Source: Bradyrhizobium diazoefficiens (GTDB taxonomy: Bacteria; Pseudomonadota; Alphaproteobacteria; Rhizobiales; Xanthobacteraceae). Taken from it: a stretch of DNA of 49,623 bases. The stretch is taken from the NCBI RefSeq assembly GCF_018129965.1, contig NZ_JAFCKW010000037.1:1-49623 (forward strand), read 5' to 3'. This document shows positions 35,018 through 42,486 of this stretch, piece by piece. Position numbers and translations under genes: made by a program. The first letter of the stretch is position 1. Each line of letters starts with the position of its first letter. A model generated the notes under the pieces. The model was given only the letters and a program-made list of their open reading frames with translations. It had not been told where the DNA came from and did no database searches.

Positions 35018-35560
35018 ATGTCACAGCTATTACGGGATGCCGTTGTCAAGCCGGACCAGGCGAACGGCCCCATCTGCATCAGGCCCGCCGATGTGTCCGA
35101 TATGGAGAGACTTTCGATCTATTTCACCGGCCTTTCCATGACGACGCGCAACAAGCGCTTCATGGGCGCGCGGGCCGACATCGCAAGGGTCGCGGCCGAA
35201 TGCGTCGCCAGGGCCGGCCATCCCGATCATTTCACTCTGCTCGCCGAACTCAGGCAGGAGGGGTATGGCACGATCATCGGTGAGACGATCTACGTCTACG
35301 ACGCCGCCACGCGGCATGGCGAATTCGCCATCTCGGTCGCGGACGTCTTCCAGCGCAGGGGTCTCGGCTTGCAGATGATGAATGCGATGGAGCGGCGCGC
35401 GAGCGATCTCGGTCACGAGATGATTGCTGCCGAGACGGCCAGGGCCAATGCCGAAATGCGCGGTCTTGCGAAGAAGGCGGGCTTTGCGGACACCGGCCTC
35501 GGCGACTGGCAGTCGGTTCATTTCGCCAAGCGCCTGCCGCCGGTCGCGTCCGCGCGTTGA
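35018..35560 (+). CDS. GNAT family N-acetyltransferase
   Basis: A 180-residue acetyltransferase. Acetyl-CoA binding motif A is visible in VADVFQRRGLGLQMMNAMER (Q/R-x-x-G-x-G/A), followed by HEMIAAETARANAEMRGLAKKAGF, the typical motif B. The N-terminal part (ICIRPADVSDMERLSIYF) is the usual beta1-alpha1 opening. Substrate unknown. It lies 121 nt after uppS, with a separate start and no obvious promoter identified. The next gene, a cyclic-nucleotide-binding protein, starts 70 nt downstream. Confidence 0.9.
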   Translation: MSQLLRDAVVKPDQANGPICIRPADVSDMERLSIYFTGLSMTTRNKRFMGARADIARVAAECVARAGHPDHFTLLAELRQEGYGTIIGETIYVYDAATRHGEFAISVADVFQRRGLGLQMMNAMERRASDLGHEMIAAETARANAEMRGLAKKAGFADTGLGDWQSVHFAKRLPPVASAR

Positions 35561-35630
35561 TTGCCGCGCGGCACGGATCGTGCTCTAGTATCGCAGCAAC
35601 GGGGTATCGCAGCGATCGGAGCTTTCGGCG

Positions 35631-36116
35631 ATGCGCGCAGTGTTGAACTATTGCACCGGCGGGACGGAGCGGCAGGTGACGGCGGGTACGGTCGTCGTCA
35701 GCGAGGGCAGCACCACCGGCCATCTCTATGTGCTGATGCAGGGCAAGCTCGAGGTGCTCAAGGGCGAGATGATCGTCGCCACCGTCACCGAACCCGGCGC
35801 AGTGCTTGGCGAGATGTCCGTGCTGCTGAGCCAGCCGCACACTGCGACGGTGCGCGCCTGCTCCGACGCGGTCGTCTACGAGTTCGAGGACGCCGCCTCG
35901 TTCCTCAAGCAGGCGCCGGGGGTGGCGCTGCTGATCGCACAAATGCTGGCGCAGCGTCTCAACGTCGCCAACACCTACCTGGCCGATCTCAAGCGGCAAT
36001 ATGCCGGCCACGGCACGCATCTGGCCATGGTCGGCGAAGTGCTCCAGAGCATGATCAACCTGCCGCCGCTCGAGGTCTCGCCAGGCTCGGATCGGCAATC
36101 CGACCCAAGAATGTAA
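35631..36116 (+). CDS. Stand-alone cyclic nucleotide-binding (CRP-like) domain protein
   Basis: A 161-residue protein made almost only of a cNMP-binding domain (ATVTEPGAVLGEMSVLLSQP region). The phosphate-binding cassette reads GEMSVLLSQPHTATVRA; the Arg that normally contacts the cyclic phosphate (PRTATV) is His here, so nucleotide binding may be lost or changed. No helix-turn-helix or catalytic domain is present, the C-terminus is a helix (LLIAQMLAQRLNVANTYLAD) and a short tail. It could act as a partner or structural regulator. The region upstream has GTATCGCAGC at 35588-35597 and 35604-35613, a direct repeat. Its 3' end overlaps the convergent metallophosphoesterase by 62 nt. Confidence 0.82.
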   Translation: MRAVLNYCTGGTERQVTAGTVVVSEGSTTGHLYVLMQGKLEVLKGEMIVATVTEPGAVLGEMSVLLSQPHTATVRACSDAVVYEFEDAASFLKQAPGVALLIAQMLAQRLNVANTYLADLKRQYAGHGTHLAMVGEVLQSMINLPPLEVSPGSDRQSDPRM

Positions 36117-36882
36117 GCCAGTCCGGCGGCGCCTCGATGTATTGGCCGGGCCGCTTCAACGGCGCGTCGAGGTCGATCCATTGCGCTTCGCCCGCCGCCA
36201 GCCAGAACGCCTGGTTAGCGTCGAGATCCAGCACGATATGCGTCGGCGGCCGGCCCGGCTGCAGGCCTGTATTGAACACCCAGGTCTGGCCCAGCCGGTC
36301 GAACCACGATCCGTCCGTGATGAAAGGCGATTGATGCACGTGGCCCGAGATCACCATCGAGGGCTGATACTGCATGATCCACTGCACCAGCTCGACATCG
36401 CCAAAGAAACGCTTGCCGCCCCAGCTCGTTGGTGAATTCGCCGGCGGTGCATGATGCGCCCAGATCCAGCGCTGCGGCCGAACTGCTGCGGCCTCTCGCA
36501 GCTGCTCGACGATGCGCTGCTTGACCAGCGGTCCGTCCCACCACGGGCACACCGTGAACAGGGTATCCCCGATGGTGAGGCTGTCACCGTCGCAGGCGAC
36601 CCCGAGCTCCCGCACCTCCGAGATCCAGCGCGAGATCTTCTCGCCCTCGGCATTGCGCTCGTCGAGGTCGTGATTGCCGGAGCAGAGGATCACCCGAGTC
36701 TTGTCTGCAAGCAGCGCGAGGTACTTCTTCACCACCACGATCTGCGCGCGAAAATCCACCATCGAGCCGATGTCGAGCGCATCGCCGGCGAAGATCAGGA
36801 GGTCGAATTGGGGGGCAGCGCTGACCAGCCAGTCGAGCTGCGGCAGCGAGTAGTGCAGGTCGGCTACGACCAGGCAGCGCAT
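36055..36882 (-). CDS. Metallophosphoesterase
   Basis: A 275-residue calcineurin-like phosphoesterase. Motifs: DLH (VVADLHYSLPQLDWL), GD (IFAGDALDIGS), GNHD (LCSGNHDLDERN), an HH segment (WAHHAPPANS) and GHVH (MVISGHVHQSPF). All metal ligands of the family are present. The protein seems to be a larger cytosolic relative of the ICC/DevT type, natural substrate unknown. The last 21 codons overlap the 3' end of the CRP-like gene on the other strand. Confidence 0.9.
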   Translation of the reverse strand: MRCLVVADLHYSLPQLDWLVSAAPQFDLLIFAGDALDIGSMVDFRAQIVVVKKYLALLADKTRVILCSGNHDLDERNAEGEKISRWISEVRELGVACDGDSLTIGDTLFTVCPWWDGPLVKQRIVEQLREAAAVRPQRWIWAHHAPPANSPTSWGGKRFFGDVELVQWIMQYQPSMVISGHVHQSPFITDGSWFDRLGQTWVFNTGLQPGRPPTHIVLDLDANQAFWLAAGEAQWIDLDAPLKRPGQYIEAPPDWLTFLGRIADPSLARPRAAAG

Positions 36883-37099
36883 GGGAAATCCATCAGGTTG
36901 TGAAAATGCAATGTCGGGGAATTCCGGAAGTTACGAAAAGCAGGAAGCAGATCATGGCACCGGGACAAGCTCGCTGCAAATCGACATGATGTCACGATGC
37001 CCGGGGCATGCACCCTACCATTCCGGGAGGTTCAGGCGAGCAGGATGAGTCCCTGCGGCCCGCGCAAGCCTGCGCTGCGAGGAACGATCCGGGCGCGAT

Positions 37100-39364
37100 T
37101 CAGCGCCGCATGATTCCGTTCAGGACCCTGCCCGCCCGGTGGGCCACGCTGGCCATCCAGTAAGATGACAGCGGCTTGCTGCCTCGGGCCGCCACTTCGA
37201 TCGACCTGACATGGACGCCGAGGATCCTCTCGTCGGTGCTGAGGCCGGCATCCCTCGGACAAAATTCGGTCGCGCACACGATCTCGAAGACGCAGATAGT
37301 GTCCGGTGCTCCATCCTGGACGTCCACCTCGACCACCATGCTGCCGGTTCGCCGGGACACGCAAGGGAGCGGCGTTCCTCTCAGCTTCACGGTGAGGTCG
37401 GGCCCGCGGAAATCCGACAGGAAGAACAGAACCAGCCAGCTGGGCGATGAAAACCAGGCCGCCGGAATGCGGATCGTCGCCGACGCCCCGTCGCTCCAGC
37501 GCCCGCCGGGCTCGTCGTGCAGCCAGCCACGGCCGAGATAAGGCGCGTCATTTCCGTCTTCGCCGAACCGGATCAATTGCCGTTCGGCGGACGGTCGCAG
37601 ATGGTCCGGCGGCTGAGCGCCGGCCTCGATCATCGCGAGATATCTTGTCCGGATCGCCGATTTGTCGTCGGCGGCGCTGCGCGCCAGGGACAGCGCACGA
37701 TCGTGGCTCTCGGCTGGCCACAGAAGTTCTCTCGCGCGCGCGACGTTGTTGCGGCGCTCCCGCAGCAGATCGTCGCTGCCGAGCAATTGCATGATCTGTC
37801 GCTGCATCTCCACCGGGCTGTCCGCAGGGGGGATCAGGTCGAGAACGGCGCCGGGAATTCCGCGCAGCGCGGCCGAGGTTGCCACCAGCGGGTGGCCGGC
37901 AACGATCGCGGTGAGAGTCTTGATGGCCACGCCGGTGCCATGTTGTTCGGGGCAGACGGAGAGGCGGACCACGTCGCGCAGGCTGTCGATATTCTCGACA
38001 TAGCCGAGCCAGTGCACGTTCGGTAGACGGTTCTTCCATTTCGCTTCGAGGTCGTCGGCGATGCGACCCACGATCGCGATTCGTAGGCGCTTCATGAACG
38101 GATTGCCGGTCACGACGGTCTCGAGAAAATCGTCGAGACCCCTGATGTTGAACGGGTGGGGGTTCATCACGATCAGGATGTCCCATCGCGCGTCGCTGCC
38201 GGCCTCCCGGGACGGGAGCGCGTACGGCCTTGGAAGCACGTAGACGGTCGGCGCATGCCGCCGGATCTTGATCAGCTCCGACAGCGACAAAGCGATGCAG
38301 ACATTGGCGGCGCTCCAGATCAGCCGCTCCAGCCGAAGATGCTGCTTGACCGATGCGCGCGTGGGAAACGAGGGATGGTTGGGGACCACCTTCGCTCGCA
38401 TGACGCTCGAGCGTGTGATGTCGTCATGCGTCTCCAGCACGAGCTTCGCGGAGGGGCACGTCTTGAGCGCAAATCCAAGATGAAGAGCATAGTTGACGAC
38501 CGCGATATCCGCGCGCGCCGCGAGCCGGACGGCCAGATCGTCCGCGATCACCGTCCGCATCAGGTTGCGTGCCGTGATGCGATAAAGTTCATAGGCGTTG
38601 GGCTCGCGACGGCCGTGCGGTGTGGCCTCGGCGCAGGCGACCGTGTCGAGATGAGACGTCGCATCCTTGTTCGCGTCGGCGACCGTGCTTTTCATCCGTC
38701 GCCGCATGGTCGGGCCTGGTCCAGCCTCGGGATCGACGATGATGCGCAGGACGAACCAGTTCCGGTCCAGCAGAGCGTCGGTCTGGTTCGCGAACACCGT
38801 ATGGCTGCCGCCGTATGGCCATGGCGGCTGAATCTGAACCGCCAGCACCTGATCCGCCAGATTGTCCGCGAAGGCGCCCTCGTTGCGCGCAAACAGCTGC
38901 GCAAGGCCGGCTTGCCGCGCTTCGGACGGCTCCATGGCAAACAGACCTTCCCGCCGCAGCAATTCGACCGTCGCAGCGTCCGCGATGAAGAGCACCGAGC
39001 GAAACGGCCAGCCCGCGCGCACCCGCTGGCCAAAGCGCGCAAATGCGTCGGGGGCGGCGCCGGGCCTGACGATCACGATCGAGGGAATATCGAGCCGGCC
39101 CTCACGGTCGATCAGCTGGAGTGCGCGCAGATTATAGAGGGATTCCAGCTCGGCCAGTGACATGCCCGAGATGACAAAGCCTCCGAAGGACCGTGCGGCG
39201 GAATGCACGGCACGCTCCTGGGCGTGATCGGAGCAGAATGCGAAGCGAGACGGAGTCCAGGGGAAAATGTCTCGATGATTAGTCGGCGCGTCTGAAAAGG
39301 GACTGCTGTCCCCGATGTCGGGCTGGCTGACGATCCGGCCGACACGCAATGCACTGATTTCCAT
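37100..39364 (-). CDS. Large glycosyltransferase (GT4-like) with extra C-terminal domain
   Basis: A 754-residue protein if started at ATG 39364 (MEISALRVGRIVSQPDIGDS). After a long N-terminal region (to about residue 350, no clear family) there is a GT-B domain: INPH-like VMNPHPFNIRGLDDFLETV, then RIAIVGRIADDLEAKWKNR, HWLGYVENIDSLRDVVRLS and VCPEQHGTGVAIKTLTAIVA, resembling GT4 acceptor-donor closure. A C-terminal sandwich-like region (LGRGWLHDEPGGRWSDGAS) is of the kind attached to polysaccharide transferases. No secretion signal or membrane span. An earlier ATG at 39487 in the same frame would add 41 residues including a Pro run coded by a C10 tract; neither start has a good ribosome binding site. 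Confidence 0.75.
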   Translation of the reverse strand: MEISALRVGRIVSQPDIGDSSPFSDAPTNHRDIFPWTPSRFAFCSDHAQERAVHSAARSFGGFVISGMSLAELESLYNLRALQLIDREGRLDIPSIVIVRPGAAPDAFARFGQRVRAGWPFRSVLFIADAATVELLRREGLFAMEPSEARQAGLAQLFARNEGAFADNLADQVLAVQIQPPWPYGGSHTVFANQTDALLDRNWFVLRIIVDPEAGPGPTMRRRMKSTVADANKDATSHLDTVACAEATPHGRREPNAYELYRITARNLMRTVIADDLAVRLAARADIAVVNYALHLGFALKTCPSAKLVLETHDDITRSSVMRAKVVPNHPSFPTRASVKQHLRLERLIWSAANVCIALSLSELIKIRRHAPTVYVLPRPYALPSREAGSDARWDILIVMNPHPFNIRGLDDFLETVVTGNPFMKRLRIAIVGRIADDLEAKWKNRLPNVHWLGYVENIDSLRDVVRLSVCPEQHGTGVAIKTLTAIVAGHPLVATSAALRGIPGAVLDLIPPADSPVEMQRQIMQLLGSDDLLRERRNNVARARELLWPAESHDRALSLARSAADDKSAIRTRYLAMIEAGAQPPDHLRPSAERQLIRFGEDGNDAPYLGRGWLHDEPGGRWSDGASATIRIPAAWFSSPSWLVLFFLSDFRGPDLTVKLRGTPLPCVSRRTGSMVVEVDVQDGAPDTICVFEIVCATEFCPRDAGLSTDERILGVHVRSIEVAARGSKPLSSYWMASVAHRAGRVLNGIMRR

Positions 39365-39402
39365 TTTGGTCGAGAAGGACCTTACACCGAGCGAGAATTT
39401 TT

Positions 39403-39412
39403 GGGGGGGGGG
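39403..39412. repeat. G10/C10 homopolymer near the glycosyltransferase start
   Basis: Ten consecutive G on the plus strand, i.e. C10 on the coding strand of the glycosyltransferase. It lies 39-48 nt upstream of ATG 39364 and inside the frame if translation starts at ATG 39487. This length is prone to slippage; a sequencing homopolymer error is an alternative. The non-coding remainder of the 39365-39697 gap shows no other structure. Confidence 0.8.
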
Positions 39413-39697
39413 CGGCTGCCTCAATCCCGGCATCCAAATCCATTCGCCGCCGCGATGCAAGGACGTATTCGCAACAAAACCGTTCATTGTTGCAGGAGCG
39501 GATAAGTCCCGCTTGGCTGCTGCCTGATCCTGCTCAGAGCGACATTTTCATGACGCCTCTCCGAGCCATTACGCCCGGCTGGGCACGATCCCGTCTCGTA
39601 GAGGGCGCAGATCGGCGCCGCAGACCAAGTCTCTACGGCGCAGCAAGGCAGATGAAAGACGAAATCTGGCTGGTCGGTGACGAGCCGGGATCGTTCG

Positions 39698-41725
39698 TCA
39701 GGCCGCGCGGACCGTGTCGAGGAAGCGGCTCACTTCCGATTTCAGGCGGTTCGAGTCGCCCGACAGCATTTGCGCGGCGGACAGCACCTGCGAGGAGGCC
39801 GAACCGGTCTCCGTGGCACTGCGCTGGACCTCGGTGATGTTGGTCGAGACCTGCTGGGTGCCTTGCGCCGCCTGCTGCACGTTGCGTGCGATTTCCTGCG
39901 TGGCTGCGCCCTGTTCTTCGACCGCTGCGGCGATGGTCGCCGAAATCTCCGACAATCTCTCTATGGTGCCGCTGATCTCCCTGATCGCGCCGACCGATTC
40001 CTGCGTCGCGGCCTGGATGCCGGTAATCTGCTGCCCGATCTCGCCGGTGGCCTTCGCGGTCTGCTCCGCCAGCGCCTTGACCTCGGATGCCACGACGGCA
40101 AAGCCGCGGCCGGCCTCGCCGGCGCGCGCGGCCTCGATCGTGGCGTTGAGCGCCAGCAGGTTGGTCTGTCCGGCGATCGTGTTGATCAACTCGACCACGT
40201 CGCCGATCCGGGCGGCCGCCTTCGACAGCTCGCTGACGCGATCGTTGGTGATGCGCGCCTGATCGACCGCTTCATTGGCCATGCGTGCCGAGGCCTGCAC
40301 CTGCCGGCTGATCTCGTTGACGGAAGATGAGAGTTCCTCGGTCGCGGAGGCCACCGACTGCACGTTGGTCGAGGCTTCCTCGGAGGCGGATGCGACCATG
40401 ACCGTGACGTCCTGGGAGCGCGCCGCGGCCGACGTCAGCGTCGAAGCCGAAGCTTCCAGTTCGGTCGCGGCCGATGCCACAGTCTCGACGATCTCGCCGA
40501 CAGCGGCCTCGAAGCCGTCCGCGAGCCTGACCATGTCGGCCTTGCGTTGCTGCGCCGCGCTCTGCTCCTGCCGGGCCTGGGCTTCTGCTTCCTCGCGCGC
40601 CTTCTGCTCGGCATTCGCGCTGATGACGACGACCGTCTTGGCGATGTCGCCGACCTCGTCGCCACGGCTGGCGCCGGGAATCTGGACGTTCAATTCGCCG
40701 GCAGCGATTCTGCCGAGCGCGCCGTTCAGCGCGGTCAGCGGACGCGCAACGCCGAGGAAGGCGAAGACCACCGAGCCGGTCATCGCCAGCATCACCAGAA
40801 CCGACGCGATGAAGCCTACGCGGTTGGCCTGACTGAGTTCGGCGGACGCGGTCGTCGCGGCCTCCTCGGCCAGCTTCTGTCCGACCTGGCTGGCTGTATT
40901 GGCGAGTTCGACGGCCTCGTTCGCGGTCGCCAGCGCCTTGGCGACGTCGTCCTTCTTGGCTGTTTCCGCCTTGAGGGATTCGTTGGTCAGTGCGGAAAAT
41001 GTCGTTGCGTCGGCGGCCATCTTGTCAACGAGGGGCGCCAGGCTCTTGTCGCCGGCGACGGCCTTCAGGCGCGCCAGTGCTTCCGCGAGGTCGGTCGCGC
41101 GCTGCTTAATCGCCGCCAGCTGGCTCTCCTCTTCCGTCACTGAGAAGCGCCAGGTCGCGGCACGCAGCGCGTTGAAATGCGCATCGGTCTCGTACATGAT
41201 CTTCTCGATCTCGATCCGGTTCGCCGCGCTCGTGACCGCGGGTAGCGCGATCATGGCGGTAAAGCTGTTGCGCCAGTCGGCCGCCGTCTTGTTTCGCCCC
41301 GCCGTAATCTCGAAGATCTTCAATTGGTCACGCTTGATGTCGGAAGCACCGTCGCTATACGCGCTGACCAGCGACTTGACTTTCTCGAACCTCTCTCGGT
41401 TTTCCGGCCGCGTCACTCTCGCGATCGCGGAGTCGAGGAATTTGTTGGCGGACTGATACGCTTCGACAACGACGCCGGACGCCTTCTCGGCGTCCTGGGC
41501 CGACTTTGCCAGCCTGACGTCGCGGACGCCGAGCTGCATGCGGCGTATGGCCGCGCGGGTCTCGATCGCAGTGGCGGAGATGGTTTGCTGCACCTGGGCG
41601 CGCTTCATGGCGGAATCGACGGTTTGCTCCGAGATCATCTGATTGATCATCTGGCCGCCGGCCAGGGCGACGCCGAGCAGGCCGACGAGCCCCAGCTTGT
41701 AGCCAATGCGGTTCAGTTTGATCAT
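39698..41725 (-). CDS. Methyl-accepting chemotaxis protein
   Basis: A 675-residue chemoreceptor. TM1 is at residues 9-28 (YKLGLVGLLGVALAGGQMIN), a periplasmic helical ligand domain covers about 30-300 (CHASE3/4HB-like: AKSAQDAEKASGVVVEAYQS and following), TM2 at about 303-328 (VGFIASVLVMLAMTGSVVF), HAMP at about 330-380, and the cytoplasmic signalling coiled coil follows, with hairpin tip ELINTIAGQTNLLALNATIE and AGRGFAVVASEVKALAEQT. There is no CheB/CheR-tethering pentapeptide at the C-terminus, which ends FLDTVRAA. Start at 41725 is chosen by the signal-anchor (MIKLNRIGYKL) and GAGGGG 9 nt upstream; a longer in-frame start at 41908 is unlikely. Ligand unknown. Confidence 0.95.
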   Translation of the reverse strand: MIKLNRIGYKLGLVGLLGVALAGGQMINQMISEQTVDSAMKRAQVQQTISATAIETRAAIRRMQLGVRDVRLAKSAQDAEKASGVVVEAYQSANKFLDSAIARVTRPENRERFEKVKSLVSAYSDGASDIKRDQLKIFEITAGRNKTAADWRNSFTAMIALPAVTSAANRIEIEKIMYETDAHFNALRAATWRFSVTEEESQLAAIKQRATDLAEALARLKAVAGDKSLAPLVDKMAADATTFSALTNESLKAETAKKDDVAKALATANEAVELANTASQVGQKLAEEAATTASAELSQANRVGFIASVLVMLAMTGSVVFAFLGVARPLTALNGALGRIAAGELNVQIPGASRGDEVGDIAKTVVVISANAEQKAREEAEAQARQEQSAAQQRKADMVRLADGFEAAVGEIVETVASAATELEASASTLTSAAARSQDVTVMVASASEEASTNVQSVASATEELSSSVNEISRQVQASARMANEAVDQARITNDRVSELSKAAARIGDVVELINTIAGQTNLLALNATIEAARAGEAGRGFAVVASEVKALAEQTAKATGEIGQQITGIQAATQESVGAIREISGTIERLSEISATIAAAVEEQGAATQEIARNVQQAAQGTQQVSTNITEVQRSATETGSASSQVLSAAQMLSGDSNRLKSEVSRFLDTVRAA

Positions 41726-42039
41726 GAGGTTTTGCCCCTCGGCACAAAATGGTTGATGAACATGATGAGGCGTTCGTTCGACGAGGTTTCGCGCCAAAAT
41801 TGTGATCGAGGCGTTACATTCCCGCCCCGTAGGAAGACGGGGAGGATGATCGGAATCCGGCAAACGACACAATGCGCGACGCGATGTCAGCCCCGCCGCG
41901 CAGATCAAGTTAAGCGTGTCTGGTAAACGGCGGCTCAGTCCGTGAAATGCCAGCAGTGATCAATCGCCGCCATGGTCGGCGCCGGCGTGTCGTGGCGAAA
42001 TTATATTGGAGAGGGAGCGTCTTGGCGGAGATCGTGAAC
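41726..42039. other. Intergenic region between the chemoreceptor and tRNA-Arg
   Basis: About 314 bp. It should hold the chemoreceptor promoter. No gene or dispersed repeat is convincing, and no direct repeat of the tRNA 3' end was seen that would mark an integrated element. Confidence 0.5.
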
Positions 42040-42116
42040 TGGCGCACCCGACACGATTCGAACGTGTGACCTTTGCCTTCGGAGGGCAACGCTCTATCCA
42101 GCTGAGCTACGGGTGC
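42040..42116 (-). tRNA. tRNA-Arg (anticodon CCG)
   Basis: A complete cloverleaf of 77 nt including the encoded CCA (42040-42042). The acceptor stem is GCACCCG / CGGGTGC with G as discriminator, the D-arm contains AGCTCAGCTGGATAGAGC, and the anticodon stem-loop TTGCC-CTCCGAA-GGCAA gives anticodon CCG for Arg codon CGG. The T-arm has ACACG-TTCGAAT-CGTGT. CGG is a used codon in high-GC genomes, so this is an ordinary decoding tRNA. Confidence 0.97.
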
Positions 42117-42174
42117 AGCGAGGCCTCATTTACCCGATTGGCGGGGGGCGGGCAACCGCTTCCGGCCGCACCGT

Positions 42175-42486
42175 TCAGGCTGATTTCCGGCCCGGACGGC
42201 CAGGAACCGGCTCAATGTCACGTCCGTGACAGGCAAACTCGGCGAGCAGCCGTTCGGCACAGATGACGCGGTTGCGGCCGAGCCGTTTGGCCGCATGGAG
42301 GGCTTCGCCGGCCGAACCCAGCAGCCGGTCCGGATTGCCGTCGGCATCGCCCGGAATCCGGCTGGTCCGGGGTCGATCACGAAGGTCGGCACGACCAGAT
42401 GCCGCATCAGCCGCACCGCATAGGAATCGGCGATGTCGACGGGGCTGGCCGGGGTCTTGCGCGCAGGTCGCCCCGGCCTTGCCAGC
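42175..42486 (-). pseudogene. Remnant of a PAS-GGDEF diguanylate cyclase gene
   Basis: Two short segments of one former gene lie back to back. The first (about 42370-42440) reads PVDIADSYAVRLMRHLVVPT then FVIDP, the opening of a PAS domain of the diguanylate cyclase kind. After a frame shift near 42355-42370 the second reads GSAGEALHAAKRLGRNRVI and CAERLLAEFACHGRDIEP, the usual C-terminal end of a GGDEF domain (A-x-x-ALY-x-AK-x-x-GRNRV), with a stop at 42175. The intervening PAS and GGDEF core is deleted. The fragment follows directly after the stop of the GGDEF-EAL gene on the same strand. Identification rests on short motif similarity, so moderate confidence. Confidence 0.6.

Noticed and set aside
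42040..42486. Genomic island border at the tRNA-Arg gene
   Set aside because: No integrase nearby and no repeated tRNA 3' end seen; the neighbouring remnant is a c-di-GMP gene, not a phage gene.
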